A DNA stretch of 64,000 bases from Actinomycetales bacterium (GTDB taxonomy: Bacteria > Actinomycetota > Actinomycetes > S36-B12): NCBI GenBank assembly GCA_016125355.1, contig WGLX01000003.1, forward strand, positions 1-64,000. The letters run 5' to 3'. Positions 6,897 through 16,110 of the stretch are shown piece after piece. A model generated the notes under the pieces. The model made no database searches, had not been told where the DNA came from, and was given only the letters and a program-made list of their open reading frames with translations. How positions within the stretch are numbered: position 1 is the stretch's first letter; every line of letters begins with the position of its first letter. The translations under genes and the position numbers were made by a program.

Positions 6897-9800
6897 GTGG
6901 CCAGCAAGGTGCGCCCCGGGCGCGCCCCCAGCAGCGACGCCTCAACCCACGGCGCCTCGACCGAACTCGCCTCGGTGCTGGACTCCATGCTGGACCCGTT
7001 CATCCTCCTGACCGCCGTCCGCGACGACTCCGGAGCACTCGTCGACCTCCGCTACCTCGAGGCCAACGACGCCGCCGTGGCCTACAACCAGCTCACCCGC
7101 GAGGAGATGATCGGCGCCCGTCTGCTCGACCTGTTCCCCGGGCAGCTCGACCACGGCCCCCTGCGCCAGTACTTCCACACGATCGAGACCGGCGAACCCA
7201 CCGTCCTCGACGACTACGCCTACCCGCACGAGATCATCGGCCAGGAGCGCCGCTACGACATCCGGGCCACCAGGGCCGGCGACGGAGTGGCGCTCACGTG
7301 GCGCGACGTCACAGACCGCCACCGGGAAGCCCAACGCGTCGCCGAGAGCGAGCGCCTCTACCGGCTGCTCGCCGAGAACTCCTCCGAGGTGGTCCTGTAC
7401 GCCGAGGACGGGCGGACGATCTCGTGGGTGTCCGAGGCCGCCGCCGCCACGCTTGGCTACCTGCCCGCACAGCTCACCGGCCACACGGCTGCCGAGTTCG
7501 TCCATCCGGACGACCTGTCGCGGATGCTCGAGGGGATCCGGGTCAGCGACGACACCGGCACCATCAACCGGCTCCGCCTTCGCTGGCGCCTGCCGGACGG
7601 CACGTACTGCTGGGTGGAGGCCGCCGGCCGTCCCGTCGAGGGATCCCACGGGCGGGTCGTCGTCGCACACCGCGTCGACAACGAGGTCCGGACCGAGGCC
7701 GATCTCGCGACGAGTGAGGCCCTCTTCCGCAGGATCGCGCTGAACATGAAGGACGTCATCCTCCTGGCCGACCAGACCACCGCCTTCGACTGGGTCTCGC
7801 CGTCGGTCACGACGACCCTGGGGTGGGCCGCCGAGGACATCATCGGCCGACGGGCCACCGACTTCGTCCATCCCGACGACGTGCCGCGACTGCGGGACGA
7901 CGTCCAGCACAGCAACGAGGCCATGGTCGCCATCTACCCTCGGTACCGCTGGCGCACTCCCGACGGCGGCTACCGCTGGATCCAGGCGTCCGGACGACCC
8001 TTCGTCGACGAGACGACGGGCGAACTCCGGCGCTTGGTGACCCTGCGGGACATCGACGACCAGGTGCGGGCCGAGCAGGAGCTCGAGGCGAGTGAGCGGC
8101 TCTACCGCCTGCTCGCGGAGAACTCCTCCGACGTCATCCTCCTGGCCGATGGCACCGGGCTGCTGCACTGGGTGTCTCCGTCGGTGGCCGAGATGCTGGG
8201 CTGGGCCGAGGCCGAGATCGTCGGCCGGCACGTGCGCGAGTTCGTGCATCCGGACGACCGGACACGACTCGCCGAGGCCATCGCCCGGAGCTCAGAGACC
8301 ACCGAGAACGTCACGCTCCGGTACCGGTGGCGGCACAGGGACGGTCACTACGTCTGGGTCGAGGGAGCGGGCCATCCCGTGCGCGATGAGTCGGGGCAGC
8401 AGCGCCGCGTCGTGCGACTGCGGGACATCGACCACGAGGTCGCCGCCGAGGAGGAACTGGCCACCAGTGAGGAGCAGTATCGACTCATCGCCGAGAACTC
8501 CTCGGACGTCATCATCCTCGCGGACGAGGAGAACCGTGCCCTGTGGGTCTCCCCGTCCGTGGCCACCGCGCTCGGCTGGGAGCCCCAGGACATGGTCGGG
8601 CACGCGGCCCACGAGTTCATGCACCCGGACGACTGGCCCGCCGACGACCATCTGGGCGAGGACCGCTCCGCAAGGCTGGACCGGCCGCAGAGGTACCGGG
8701 TACGGACGAAGGATGGCTCCTTCCGCTCCATGGAGGCCGTGGTACGGAGCCTGTCCGACGGCTCGGGCGCCGGTGGGCGACGCGTCGTCCGGCTGCGCGA
8801 CATCGAGGAGCAGGTGCGGGCGGAGGACGAACTCGCCGCCAGCGAACGTCTCTACCGACTGCTGACCGAGAACTCGTCCGACATCGTCCTGCTGGCCGAC
8901 CAGGAAGGCACCGTGCTGTGGGCATCGCCGGTGGTCGAGAACGAGCTCGGCTGGACCCCTGCCGAGATGGTCGGGCGCCGCAATGCCGAGTTCATCCATC
9001 CCGACGACGTCGCGCCCATGCTGACCACCCTCCGGGCGAGCGTCGCGAGCGGCACCGTGGCCCGCCTGAAGTACCGACTGCGGTCGAAGGACGGCTGCTA
9101 TCACTGGTTCGACGCGAGCGGACGGAACCTGCCCGCTGATGAGAAGGCAGGAGTACGGCGCGTCGTGCGACTGCGCAACATCGACGACCAGGTGGCCGCT
9201 GAAGCGGGGCTGGCGGCGAGTGAGTCCACGTATCGCGTCCTCGCCGAGAACGCATCCGACGTCGTCTGGCAGGTCGACGACGAGGGCGACATCCTGTGGA
9301 TCTCCCCCTCGGTCACGTCCGTCCTCGGCTGGCAGCCCGATGACCTGGTGGGGCGACCCAGCTCCGAGCTCATCGACGCCGCGGATCGAGATCGCTTCGG
9401 CCAGGCCGTCGACCACGTCAGGCGGGGGCGGGCGATGTCCGGCGAGTACCGGGCGCAGACGGTCGATGGGTCGACGCGCTGGATGGAGGGCTCCCTGCGG
9501 ACGGCGCGCGCCGAGGACCACGCGGCCCGCATCGGGACGTTGCGCGACATCGACGACGTCGTCCAGGCCCGCCGCAGCATGGAGTTCGCCCTGCAGCACG
9601 ACCAGGCGACCGGACTCCCTGTCCGTCAGGCCGTGATGGAGGGCGTTCGCCACCTCCAGCACCAGATGCACAACGGCGATCAGGTGGCGGTCCTGACCAT
9701 CGGCATCGACCACCTCAAGGACATCAACGATGCGTTCGGGCACCACGTCGGAGACGCCGTGGTGTCCACCCTCGCCCGGCGCATCGGGTTGGCGATCGGC

Positions 9801-10826
9801 ACGGGCGATGCCCTGGGCCGCGGCACGGGCGACGAGTTCATCGCGGTCCATGAGGACGTGTCCGACCCGGTCATCGTCGCCCAGCTCGCCGAGCGCATCC
9901 GCACGCAGTGCCACGGCGAGGTGGAGATCCTCGGCCACCGGATCGATCCCACCGTGAGCGTGGGCATCGCCCTGGGCACGCGGCGAGCGGATGCCGAGGC
10001 GCTGCTCCGCGACAGCACCCTGGCCATGCACCATGCCAAGGCCCAGGGTCGTGACCGCTGGGTGTTCGCCGACCCGGACCTCGCCAACGAGGCAGCGCAG
10101 CGGATGGCGATCGAGTCGGCCCTGCGCACCGGGCTGGACCGGAACGAGTTCGTCGCCTGGTACCAGCCCGTCGTCGCGCTGCGCAACGGAAACGTCGTCG
10201 GGTACGAGTCCCTGGTGCGCTGGATCCGGGACGGGACGGTGGAGATGCCCGACGACTTCCTGCCCGTGGCCGAGCGCTCCGGCCTTGTCGCCGCCATCGA
10301 CCAGTCGATGGCCGAGCAGGTCGTCGAACGACTCTCTCGCCTTCCTGAGGAGATGTTCATCGCCGTCAACGTCAGCGCGTTCACGTTGGAGACGACGCCG
10401 TTCGCGTCGTTCATCCAGGGTCTCCTGCAGCGGCACGGCGTCGACGCCCGGCGGTTGCACATGGAGGTCACCGAGACGCGACTGTTCACGGTCGCCCCCG
10501 CGATCCTCGAGCAGATGCGACTGCTCGACGGCATCGGTGTCCGCTGGTACGTCGATGACTTCGGCACGGGCTACTCCTCCATCACCCACGTGCGCGACCT
10601 GCCGGTCGCCGGGCTGAAGCTGGACAAGTCGTTCACCGAGGGCATCCGCGAAGGGGACGTGAAGGCGCGCAACCTCGCCGACGCGCTCCTCGGTCTCGCG
10701 AACGGCCTCGGCCTCGACACCGTTGCGGAGGGCATCGAGACGCAGGCCGAGGCGGCCTATCTCCGCACGCTCGGCTGGCAGCACGCCCAGGGCTGGCTGT
10801 ACGGCAAGGCGGCGCCGCTGCCGTAA
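6897..10826 (+). CDS. seven-PAS GGDEF-EAL protein (c-di-GMP phosphodiesterase/cyclase)
   Basis: 1309 residues without an evident membrane segment. A first PAS-like domain (about 20-140) is followed by six closely similar PAS/PAC units of about 125 residues starting near 150, 272, 399, 524, 649 and 775 (each opening SE-LYR-LAENSSD). A GGDEF domain (about 900-1055) has GTGDEF in place of GGDEF. The EAL domain (about 1070-1309) has ESL for EAL but keeps the N in NVSA, EVTET, DDFGTGYSS, KLDKSF and AEGIET, so phosphodiesterase activity looks possible while cyclase activity is doubtful. It is divergent from the SOS cassette and may or may not respond to LexA. The start is chosen for its leaderless promoter. 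Confidence 0.9.
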   Translation: MASKVRPGRAPSSDASTHGASTELASVLDSMLDPFILLTAVRDDSGALVDLRYLEANDAAVAYNQLTREEMIGARLLDLFPGQLDHGPLRQYFHTIETGEPTVLDDYAYPHEIIGQERRYDIRATRAGDGVALTWRDVTDRHREAQRVAESERLYRLLAENSSEVVLYAEDGRTISWVSEAAAATLGYLPAQLTGHTAAEFVHPDDLSRMLEGIRVSDDTGTINRLRLRWRLPDGTYCWVEAAGRPVEGSHGRVVVAHRVDNEVRTEADLATSEALFRRIALNMKDVILLADQTTAFDWVSPSVTTTLGWAAEDIIGRRATDFVHPDDVPRLRDDVQHSNEAMVAIYPRYRWRTPDGGYRWIQASGRPFVDETTGELRRLVTLRDIDDQVRAEQELEASERLYRLLAENSSDVILLADGTGLLHWVSPSVAEMLGWAEAEIVGRHVREFVHPDDRTRLAEAIARSSETTENVTLRYRWRHRDGHYVWVEGAGHPVRDESGQQRRVVRLRDIDHEVAAEEELATSEEQYRLIAENSSDVIILADEENRALWVSPSVATALGWEPQDMVGHAAHEFMHPDDWPADDHLGEDRSARLDRPQRYRVRTKDGSFRSMEAVVRSLSDGSGAGGRRVVRLRDIEEQVRAEDELAASERLYRLLTENSSDIVLLADQEGTVLWASPVVENELGWTPAEMVGRRNAEFIHPDDVAPMLTTLRASVASGTVARLKYRLRSKDGCYHWFDASGRNLPADEKAGVRRVVRLRNIDDQVAAEAGLAASESTYRVLAENASDVVWQVDDEGDILWISPSVTSVLGWQPDDLVGRPSSELIDAADRDRFGQAVDHVRRGRAMSGEYRAQTVDGSTRWMEGSLRTARAEDHAARIGTLRDIDDVVQARRSMEFALQHDQATGLPVRQAVMEGVRHLQHQMHNGDQVAVLTIGIDHLKDINDAFGHHVGDAVVSTLARRIGLAIGTGDALGRGTGDEFIAVHEDVSDPVIVAQLAERIRTQCHGEVEILGHRIDPTVSVGIALGTRRADAEALLRDSTLAMHHAKAQGRDRWVFADPDLANEAAQRMAIESALRTGLDRNEFVAWYQPVVALRNGNVVGYESLVRWIRDGTVEMPDDFLPVAERSGLVAAIDQSMAEQVVERLSRLPEEMFIAVNVSAFTLETTPFASFIQGLLQRHGVDARRLHMEVTETRLFTVAPAILEQMRLLDGIGVRWYVDDFGTGYSSITHVRDLPVAGLKLDKSFTEGIREGDVKARNLADALLGLANGLGLDTVAEGIETQAEAAYLRTLGWQHAQGWLYGKAAPLP

Positions 10827-10871
10827 TGCGGCCCCGTCCGGCGCCTCCATGGCGTGTGGTTGGGTGAGCGC

Positions 10872-11789
10872 GTGATCCACGCTCGGGCCCTGACCAAGAC
10901 GTACGGCGACTTCACCGCCGTCGCCGGCATCGACTTCGACGTGCAGCCCGGCGAGTCCTTCGGCATCCTCGGGCCGAACGGCGCGGGCAAGTCGACCACC
11001 ATGCGCATGCTCGGCGCCACGCTGCAGCGCTCGTCGGGGGACCTGAGGATCCTCGACCACGATCCGGTGAGCGACGGCCCGCTCATCCGGGCGCACCTGG
11101 GTGTCGTGCCGCAGGAGGACAACCTCGACACCGAGCTCACCGTCGCCGAGAACATCTACACCTACGGCCGGTACTTCGGGCTGAAGCGCGGCTACCTGCG
11201 CGGGCGGGTGGATGACCTGCTCGCCTTCGCACAGCTCGAGGACAAGCGCGATGCCAAGGTCGACGATCTCAGCGGCGGCATGAAGCGGCGGCTGACGATC
11301 GCGCGCGGGCTCGTCAACGAGCCGACGATCCTGCTCCTGGACGAGCCCACCACCGGGCTCGATCCCCAGGCGCGGCACGTCCTGTGGGATCGCCTGTTCC
11401 GTCTGAAGGAGACCGGCGTCACGCTGGTCATCACCACGCACCACATGGACGAGGCCGAGCAGCTGTGCGACCGGCTGGTGGTCATGGACCGCGCCCGCAT
11501 CGTCGCCGAGGGCTCGCCGGCCGACCTCATCCGCCGCTACTCGACCCGCGAGGTCGTCGAGGTGCGCTTCGGCTCCGATCGCAATGCCGAGGTGGCCACC
11601 CAGCTCGAGGGCATCGGCGAGCGTCGCGAGGTGCTCGCCGACCGCATCCTCGTCTACACCGACACGGGCGAGGCCGACCTCGAGCACATCGTGGGCCGCG
11701 GGTTCATGCCGGTGACCTCGCTCGTGCGGCGGTCGTCCCTCGAGGACGTATTCCTCCACCTCACCGGCCGCAGCCTGGCGGACGAATGA
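10872..11789 (+). CDS. ABC-2 exporter ATP-binding protein (NodI/DrrA type)
   Basis: About 305 residues with Walker A GPNGAGKST, signature LSGGMKRRL, Walker B LLLLDEPTTGLD and switch His (ITTHHMDEAE). The C-terminal domain of about 80 residues is typical of DrrA/NodI-like ATPases that energise ABC-2 exporters. Its stop overlaps the next start (ATGA), so it is cotranslated with the two permeases. The GTG at 10872 (IHARALTKTYG) is chosen by family alignment; the GTG at 10854 is possible. The substrate is unknown. Confidence 0.9.
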   Translation: MIHARALTKTYGDFTAVAGIDFDVQPGESFGILGPNGAGKSTTMRMLGATLQRSSGDLRILDHDPVSDGPLIRAHLGVVPQEDNLDTELTVAENIYTYGRYFGLKRGYLRGRVDDLLAFAQLEDKRDAKVDDLSGGMKRRLTIARGLVNEPTILLLDEPTTGLDPQARHVLWDRLFRLKETGVTLVITTHHMDEAEQLCDRLVVMDRARIVAEGSPADLIRRYSTREVVEVRFGSDRNAEVATQLEGIGERREVLADRILVYTDTGEADLEHIVGRGFMPVTSLVRRSSLEDVFLHLTGRSLADE

Positions 11790-12607
11790 CGATCGCAACG
11801 CGCATCGACGCACCCGTCGGGATCCACGGACCGCGCCGCGGCGCCTGGCATGTGGCCGAGTACCGGCTGCGGAACATGTGGAAGTGGCGCAGCGCGATCA
11901 TCTCGTTCGGCATCGGCCACCCCGTGCTGTACCTCGCGTCGATCGGGCTGGGCGTGGGCCTGCTCGTCGACACGAGCTCCGGCGGGGTGGACGGCGTGCC
12001 GTACCTCGTGTTCCTCGGTCCCGCCCTGCTCGCGACCGCCGCGCTCCAGGGCGGTGGAGACGAGACGATGTTCCCGACCCTCGCCGGCTTCCTGTGGAAC
12101 AAGCTCTTCTACTCGATGCGCGCCACGTCGCTGACCGGCGCGCAGATCGCCGACGGCGTGCTGTTGGCTGCGGGCTTCCGGGTGCTGTTCACGACCCTCA
12201 CGTACTGGCTGGTGCTGGCGATCTTCGGTGCGGTCTCGTGGTCAACGGCGCCATCCCTCGTCGCGCTGGGCCTGCTTGCCGGACTGGCGTGGGGCGCCGT
12301 CATGCTCGCCGCCACCTCGTTCGTGAAGCACGAGGACGGCTTCCTGTCGCTGGTCGGCCGGCTCATCGTCATGCCGATGTTCCTGTTCTCCGGCACGTTC
12401 TACCCCCTCGACGCACTGCCCCTGGCCATCCGGTGGGTCGGATGGATCAGCCCCCTGTGGCACGCCACGGAGCTCGGCCGCTGGCTGTCGTACGGGCTGG
12501 CGCTGCCCTGGTGGCAGCTCGCGATCAGCGTGATCTACCTGCTCGCCCTCGCCGTCGGCGGCCTGCTGATCGGCCGGCGCCAGTTCGAGAGGCGGCTTAC
12601 GTCGTGA
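11786..12607 (+). CDS. ABC-2 type permease, first subunit
   Basis: 273 residues with about six membrane helices, including the hallmark MFLFSGTFYPLDALP segment of NodJ/DrrB-type ABC-2 permeases. It begins inside the ATPase stop codon (ATGA) and ends inside the start of the next permease (GTGA). It presumably forms a heterodimer with the following permease. The window gives no clue to the cargo. Confidence 0.88.
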   Translation: MTIATRIDAPVGIHGPRRGAWHVAEYRLRNMWKWRSAIISFGIGHPVLYLASIGLGVGLLVDTSSGGVDGVPYLVFLGPALLATAALQGGGDETMFPTLAGFLWNKLFYSMRATSLTGAQIADGVLLAAGFRVLFTTLTYWLVLAIFGAVSWSTAPSLVALGLLAGLAWGAVMLAATSFVKHEDGFLSLVGRLIVMPMFLFSGTFYPLDALPLAIRWVGWISPLWHATELGRWLSYGLALPWWQLAISVIYLLALAVGGLLIGRRQFERRLTS

Positions 12608-13431
12608 TCACCGCAGCCGCTGTCGCCATCGCCGATCGCCGTACCGGACGGTTCGGGTCGTCGATCTACTCGGGCCGCCCGTACGCCACCATCCTGCGCA
12701 ACTTCGCCGCGCTGCGCACGAGCAATGCGTTCGTGTTCTTCACCGGCTTCGTCGAGCCGGTGATCTTCCTGCTGGCCTTCGGGTACGGAGTCGGCAGCCT
12801 GGTCGGCACCATCGATGTGGCCGGGCAGCAGGTTCCCTATGCCGCCTACCTCGCCCCCGCCCTGCTCGCCTCGAGCGCGATGAACGGCGCCATCATCGAC
12901 TCCACGTTCAACGTCTTCTTCAAGATGCACTTCATGAAGCTGTACCACGCGATGATGTCGACCTCGCTGGGTGCGCTGGACGTGGCCCTCGGCGAGATCG
13001 GCTGGGCGATGCTGCGCGGCGGCACGTACGCGGTCGGCTTCATGGTGGTGGCGGCGGTGTTCGGCCTGCTCACCTCGTGGTGGTCACTGCTCATGATCCC
13101 GGCGGCCGTGCTCGTGGCGTTCGCGTTCGCGTCGGTCGGCATGACGCTGACGTCGTATATGAAGTCGTTCCAGCAGCTGAACTGGGTGCAGTTCTGGATC
13201 CTGCCCATGTTCCTGTTCTCCGGGACGTTCTTCCCCATCACCGCCTATCCCGAGTGGCTGCAGGCGATCATCACGGTCACGCCGCTGTGGCAGGCGATCG
13301 CGATGATGCGCGGCCTCGCCCTCGGCATGTTCGACCTCGGCCTGCTCGTGCACGTGCTGTATTTCGCCGTCTTCGTCGTCGTCGGCCTCACGCTCACGAC
13401 CCGCCGCCTCAACGCCCTCTTCCTCCGCTGA
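12604..13431 (+). CDS. ABC-2 type permease, second subunit
   Basis: 275 residues, paralogous to the upstream permease: the hallmark appears as MFLFSGTFFPITAYPEWLQ, followed by PLWQAIAMMRGL. About six membrane helices are apparent. The GTG start overlaps the previous stop by four bases. The stop codon is directly abutted by the second copy of the 76-base palindromic repeat, which may terminate the operon. Confidence 0.88.
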   Translation: MITAAAVAIADRRTGRFGSSIYSGRPYATILRNFAALRTSNAFVFFTGFVEPVIFLLAFGYGVGSLVGTIDVAGQQVPYAAYLAPALLASSAMNGAIIDSTFNVFFKMHFMKLYHAMMSTSLGALDVALGEIGWAMLRGGTYAVGFMVVAAVFGLLTSWWSLLMIPAAVLVAFAFASVGMTLTSYMKSFQQLNWVQFWILPMFLFSGTFFPITAYPEWLQAIITVTPLWQAIAMMRGLALGMFDLGLLVHVLYFAVFVVVGLTLTTRRLNALFLR

Positions 13432-13506
13432 CGAGTTGAACCGCTTCCCGGCTCAAATCTGCAGAACTGAACCGGGATCGTGCCTCAACTGCCCATCTGA
13501 ACCGCT
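13431..13506 (-). repeat. 76-bp palindromic intergenic repeat, copy 2 (inverted)
   Basis: Read on the minus strand it starts AGCGGTTCA and ends AGCGGTTCAACTCGT, like copy 1 at 193-268. The 34 bases at 13431-13464 are identical to the reverse complement of 235-268; the rest has diverged, so the central palindrome here is imperfect (GATCCCGGTTCAGTTCTGCAG side). It begins at the last base of the permease stop codon and ends 19 bases before the beta-CASP gene start. Confidence 0.8.
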
Positions 13507-13525
13507 TCCCTGCTACACCTGAAGC

Positions 13526-14920
13526 ATGTTCCTGACGTTCCTCGGCGGCGCCGGCACCGTGACGGGATCGAAGACGCTCGTGGAGGCGGGTGCCCCCGGC
13601 GAGGAGCAGCGGGTGCTCATCGACTGCGGACTGTTCCAGGGGCCACGGGAGATCCGCGAGCGCAACTGGGAGACCTTCCCGATCGACCCCGCCACCGTGA
13701 AGGCCGTGATCCTCACGCACGCGCATCTCGACCACTGCGGCTACCTCCCCGCGCTCGTCCGCGAGGGGTTCGCCGGGCCGGTCTACTGCTCGCCCAACAC
13801 GGCCGACCTGGTGCCGATCATCCTTCGTGACAGCGCCAAGCTGCAGGAGGAGGACACCGCGTGGGCGAGGACGAAGGGCTTCTCCCGACACGTGGATCCC
13901 CGACCCCTGTACGACGCCACCGATGCCGAGCAGGCCATTGCGCTGCTGCGGCCCATCGAGTTCGGCATCGACATCACGCCCATCCCCTCCCTCACCGCGC
14001 GACTGGCGCCGGCCGGCCACATCCTCGGCTCCTCGACGATCACGCTCGTGGACCAGCTGCGTCAGCGAACGGTGGTGTTCAGCGGCGACCTCGGACGCGG
14101 AAACCACCCGCTGCTCGAGGGTCCCCATCCTCCCGAGGACGCCGATGCCGTCGTCATCGAGTCGACCTACGGCGACCGGGAGCACGGCGATGTCGAGGCC
14201 GAGATCGACGAGATGGCCGCCGCCATCACCCGCACGCTCCACCGCGGCGGCACCGTGGTGATCCCCGCCTTCGCCGTCGATCGCACCGAGGTGCTGCTCA
14301 TCGCGCTGCGCCGCCTGCAGGACCAGCAGCGCATCCCCATGGCGCAGATCTCCGTCGACAGCCCCATGGCCCTGGCCGCCCTGCGCGTCTACGTGCAAGC
14401 GATCCGCGACCACGATCCGGAGATCCTCACGGCCATCGATGCCGAGGGACCTGAGGCGATCGACCTGCCCAACCTCGACGAGGCCACCACCCGCGAGCAG
14501 TCCATGGCGCTCGACAGCGGGGGGCCGCGCATCATCGTCTCGGCATCCGGCATGGCGAGCGGCGGGCGCGTCACCCATCACCTCAAGGCGGCCCTGCCCG
14601 ACCGACGCAACACGATCCTGCTGGTCGGCTACCAGGCGGTGGGCACGCCGGGACGCCTGCTGCTCGACGGCGTCCACGAGCTCAAGATCCACGGGCAGTA
14701 CGTCCCCGTGCGCGCCGAGATCGCGGAGATCGAGGCGTTCTCGGTGCACGCCGGGCCGCAGGAGCTCGTCGACTGGATCGCCGGCACGCGCGAGCCGCCC
14801 GCACAGGTGTTCGTCAATCACGGCGAGCCGGAGGCCGCAGAGGCACTGGCCGACCGGATCAGGGACCAGCTCGACGTGGCCGTCGTCATGGCCCAGCCCG
14901 GCGACCGCGTCCGTATCTGA
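13526..14920 (+). CDS. beta-CASP metallo-beta-lactamase-fold ribonuclease
   Basis: 464 residues. The MBL signature THAHLDHCGYLP near residue 60, the SGDLGRGNHPLL Asp motif and STYGDREH are followed by a beta-CASP insert and a C-terminal RNA-specificity segment (SASGMASGGRVTHHL, FSVHAG). This is the CPSF73/YSH1-like family of RNA-processing nucleases, distinct from RNase J by the N-terminal GGAGTVTGS. A TACACC element six bases before the ATG is a weak leaderless promoter. It stands alone between a repeat and a nucleotidyltransferase. Confidence 0.9.
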   Translation: MFLTFLGGAGTVTGSKTLVEAGAPGEEQRVLIDCGLFQGPREIRERNWETFPIDPATVKAVILTHAHLDHCGYLPALVREGFAGPVYCSPNTADLVPIILRDSAKLQEEDTAWARTKGFSRHVDPRPLYDATDAEQAIALLRPIEFGIDITPIPSLTARLAPAGHILGSSTITLVDQLRQRTVVFSGDLGRGNHPLLEGPHPPEDADAVVIESTYGDREHGDVEAEIDEMAAAITRTLHRGGTVVIPAFAVDRTEVLLIALRRLQDQQRIPMAQISVDSPMALAALRVYVQAIRDHDPEILTAIDAEGPEAIDLPNLDEATTREQSMALDSGGPRIIVSASGMASGGRVTHHLKAALPDRRNTILLVGYQAVGTPGRLLLDGVHELKIHGQYVPVRAEIAEIEAFSVHAGPQELVDWIAGTREPPAQVFVNHGEPEAAEALADRIRDQLDVAVVMAQPGDRVRI

Positions 14921-14937
14921 CGGCTCGTCCCCACCGC

Positions 14938-14943
14938 TACCGT
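14938..14943 (+). promoter_or_regulatory. leaderless -10 for the nucleotidyltransferase-like gene
   Basis: TACCGT, exactly six bases before the ATG at 14950, with no ribosome site in between. Confidence 0.6.
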
Positions 14944-14949
14944 CATCCC

Positions 14950-15747
14950 ATGACAACGCGGGCCGAGTCCGATGCCTTCCTCGAGGCCCTCCTCGCGAGG
15001 CTGGACGCTGACCCCCAGGTCGTCGGCCTGGTGCTCGCCGGTTCGTCGGCCGACTGGAGCCGCCGCGACCGCTGGTCCGACCACGACTTCCTCATGGTCA
15101 CGGTCGATGGCGTCCAGGAGCACTACCGCACCGACCTGACCTGGCTGCCGGACCACGAGGGCATCGGCTGGTGGTTCCGCGAGACCGCCCACGGCCTCAA
15201 GGTCCTCTACCGATCGGGCCTGCTCCTCGAGTTCGCCGTGTTCGATCGCGCCGAGTTCGCGACCTGCGCCCTCGACCGGTACCGCGTGGCCCTCGACCGA
15301 CGTGCGCCCGGCGAACCGGACGTCCCGTCGATCGCCGAGGTCGCCGCCGCGGTGCAGGGCCGCAGCACGGCAATCCCACCGGCCGATCCTGTCTCCACCC
15401 TCCGCCACTTCCTCGCGCTCGTGTACGTCGGCACCGGACGGGCGCGTCGGGGCGAGCGGCTGAGCGCCAACGTCTTCCTCCGCGACTACGCGACGGCTGC
15501 CCTGCTGCGGCTCCTGCAGTCGCTGGCCGACGGGGCGACGGGCGGGGCCGATCGGCTCGATCCGTGGCGCCGGGTGGAGGGGACCTGGCCGGACGTCGCC
15601 GCGGAGCTGGACGCCGCGCTGGCACGTCCGGTCGAGGGGGTCGGCCCGGCGCTCCTCGACGTGGCCGCGCGGGCGCTGCCGCCCCGATGGGCGGGCTGGC
15701 CGGCCGAGGACCTCGACCTCGTGCGCGGCCTCCTCGAGCGCCCCTGA
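14950..15747 (+). CDS. nucleotidyltransferase-fold protein
   Basis: 265 residues. LVLAGSSADWSRRDRWSDHDFLMV near residues 24-48 fits the GS-X9-SDxD-type motif of the polymerase-beta-like nucleotidyltransferase superfamily (as in aminoglycoside adenylyltransferases). The remainder is mostly helical and Arg/Ala rich. I do not recognise a specific substrate, and resistance cannot be claimed from the motif alone. It is monocistronic with its own TACCGT promoter. Confidence 0.7.
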   Translation: MTTRAESDAFLEALLARLDADPQVVGLVLAGSSADWSRRDRWSDHDFLMVTVDGVQEHYRTDLTWLPDHEGIGWWFRETAHGLKVLYRSGLLLEFAVFDRAEFATCALDRYRVALDRRAPGEPDVPSIAEVAAAVQGRSTAIPPADPVSTLRHFLALVYVGTGRARRGERLSANVFLRDYATAALLRLLQSLADGATGGADRLDPWRRVEGTWPDVAAELDAALARPVEGVGPALLDVAARALPPRWAGWPAEDLDLVRGLLERP

Positions 15748-15837
15748 CCGGTCACGCCGGCCGTTCCCGGCGCTCGGCGGACGGCAGATTTCGCGCCCGA
15801 TTAACCGAAGCGCCGGACGGATGTCAGACCCACCGCC

Positions 15838-15843
15838 TACTGT
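15838..15843 (+). promoter_or_regulatory. -10 element for the small membrane protein
   Basis: TACTGT, 24 bases before the GTG at 15868, followed by a GGGGAGG ribosome site. This is a leadered promoter, unlike most in the window. Confidence 0.45.
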
Positions 15844-15867
15844 GCCCGGTGGACAGGGGAGGCTGAT

Positions 15868-16110
15868 GTGACGAGCGGGACGCTTGTGACCCTAGCGCTG
15901 GCGGCGACCGGCCTGCTGGTCGTGGGCGCCCGCCTCATCGAGGACCCCAGCACGACGGGACTGGTCGTGGGCCTCGCCGCCCTCATCCTCGGCACCGCCC
16001 TCGCGGCCACGGCCGTCGCTGCGGCCTGGCGGGCACCGCGCCCCGCCGTCATCGACGAGGACGCGCCAGGACCCGCCCGGCCCCGGGGCTCCGCCCGGCC
16101 CCGGGGCTAG
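15868..16110 (+). CDS. small two-helix membrane protein
   Basis: 80 residues beginning with GTG after GGGGAGG. Two hydrophobic helices (about 4-22 and 31-52) precede a Pro/Arg/Gly tail encoded by a short tandem repeat, GPARPRG-SARPRG. I recognise no family. Its TAG stop overlaps the stop of the convergent DUF2461 gene within one CTAG. Coding status rests on the good ribosome site and the hydrophobic pattern. Confidence 0.55.
   Translation: MTSGTLVTLALAATGLLVVGARLIEDPSTTGLVVGLAALILGTALAATAVAAAWRAPRPAVIDEDAPGPARPRGSARPRG

Noticed and set aside
8292-11813. A 1173-residue minus-strand ORF across the PAS protein and ABC ATPase
   Set aside because: Antisense shadow. Its apparent repeats mirror the PAS duplications; the plus strand has intact domain motifs.
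1-13506. A composite transposon bounded by the 76-base repeats
   Set aside because: Only one transposase fragment lies outside one end, the repeats are short and imperfect, and no target duplication is visible. The bracketed genes look native in composition.
14950-15747. Aminoglycoside resistance gene
   Set aside because: Only the general nucleotidyltransferase motif is present; the substrate-binding part does not resemble known resistance enzymes well enough to name one.
16059-16110. Terminator from the CCCGGCCCCGGGGCT repeats
   Set aside because: The repeat lies inside the coding tail of the small membrane protein and gives only short self-complementary GC blocks; I treat it as coding repeat.
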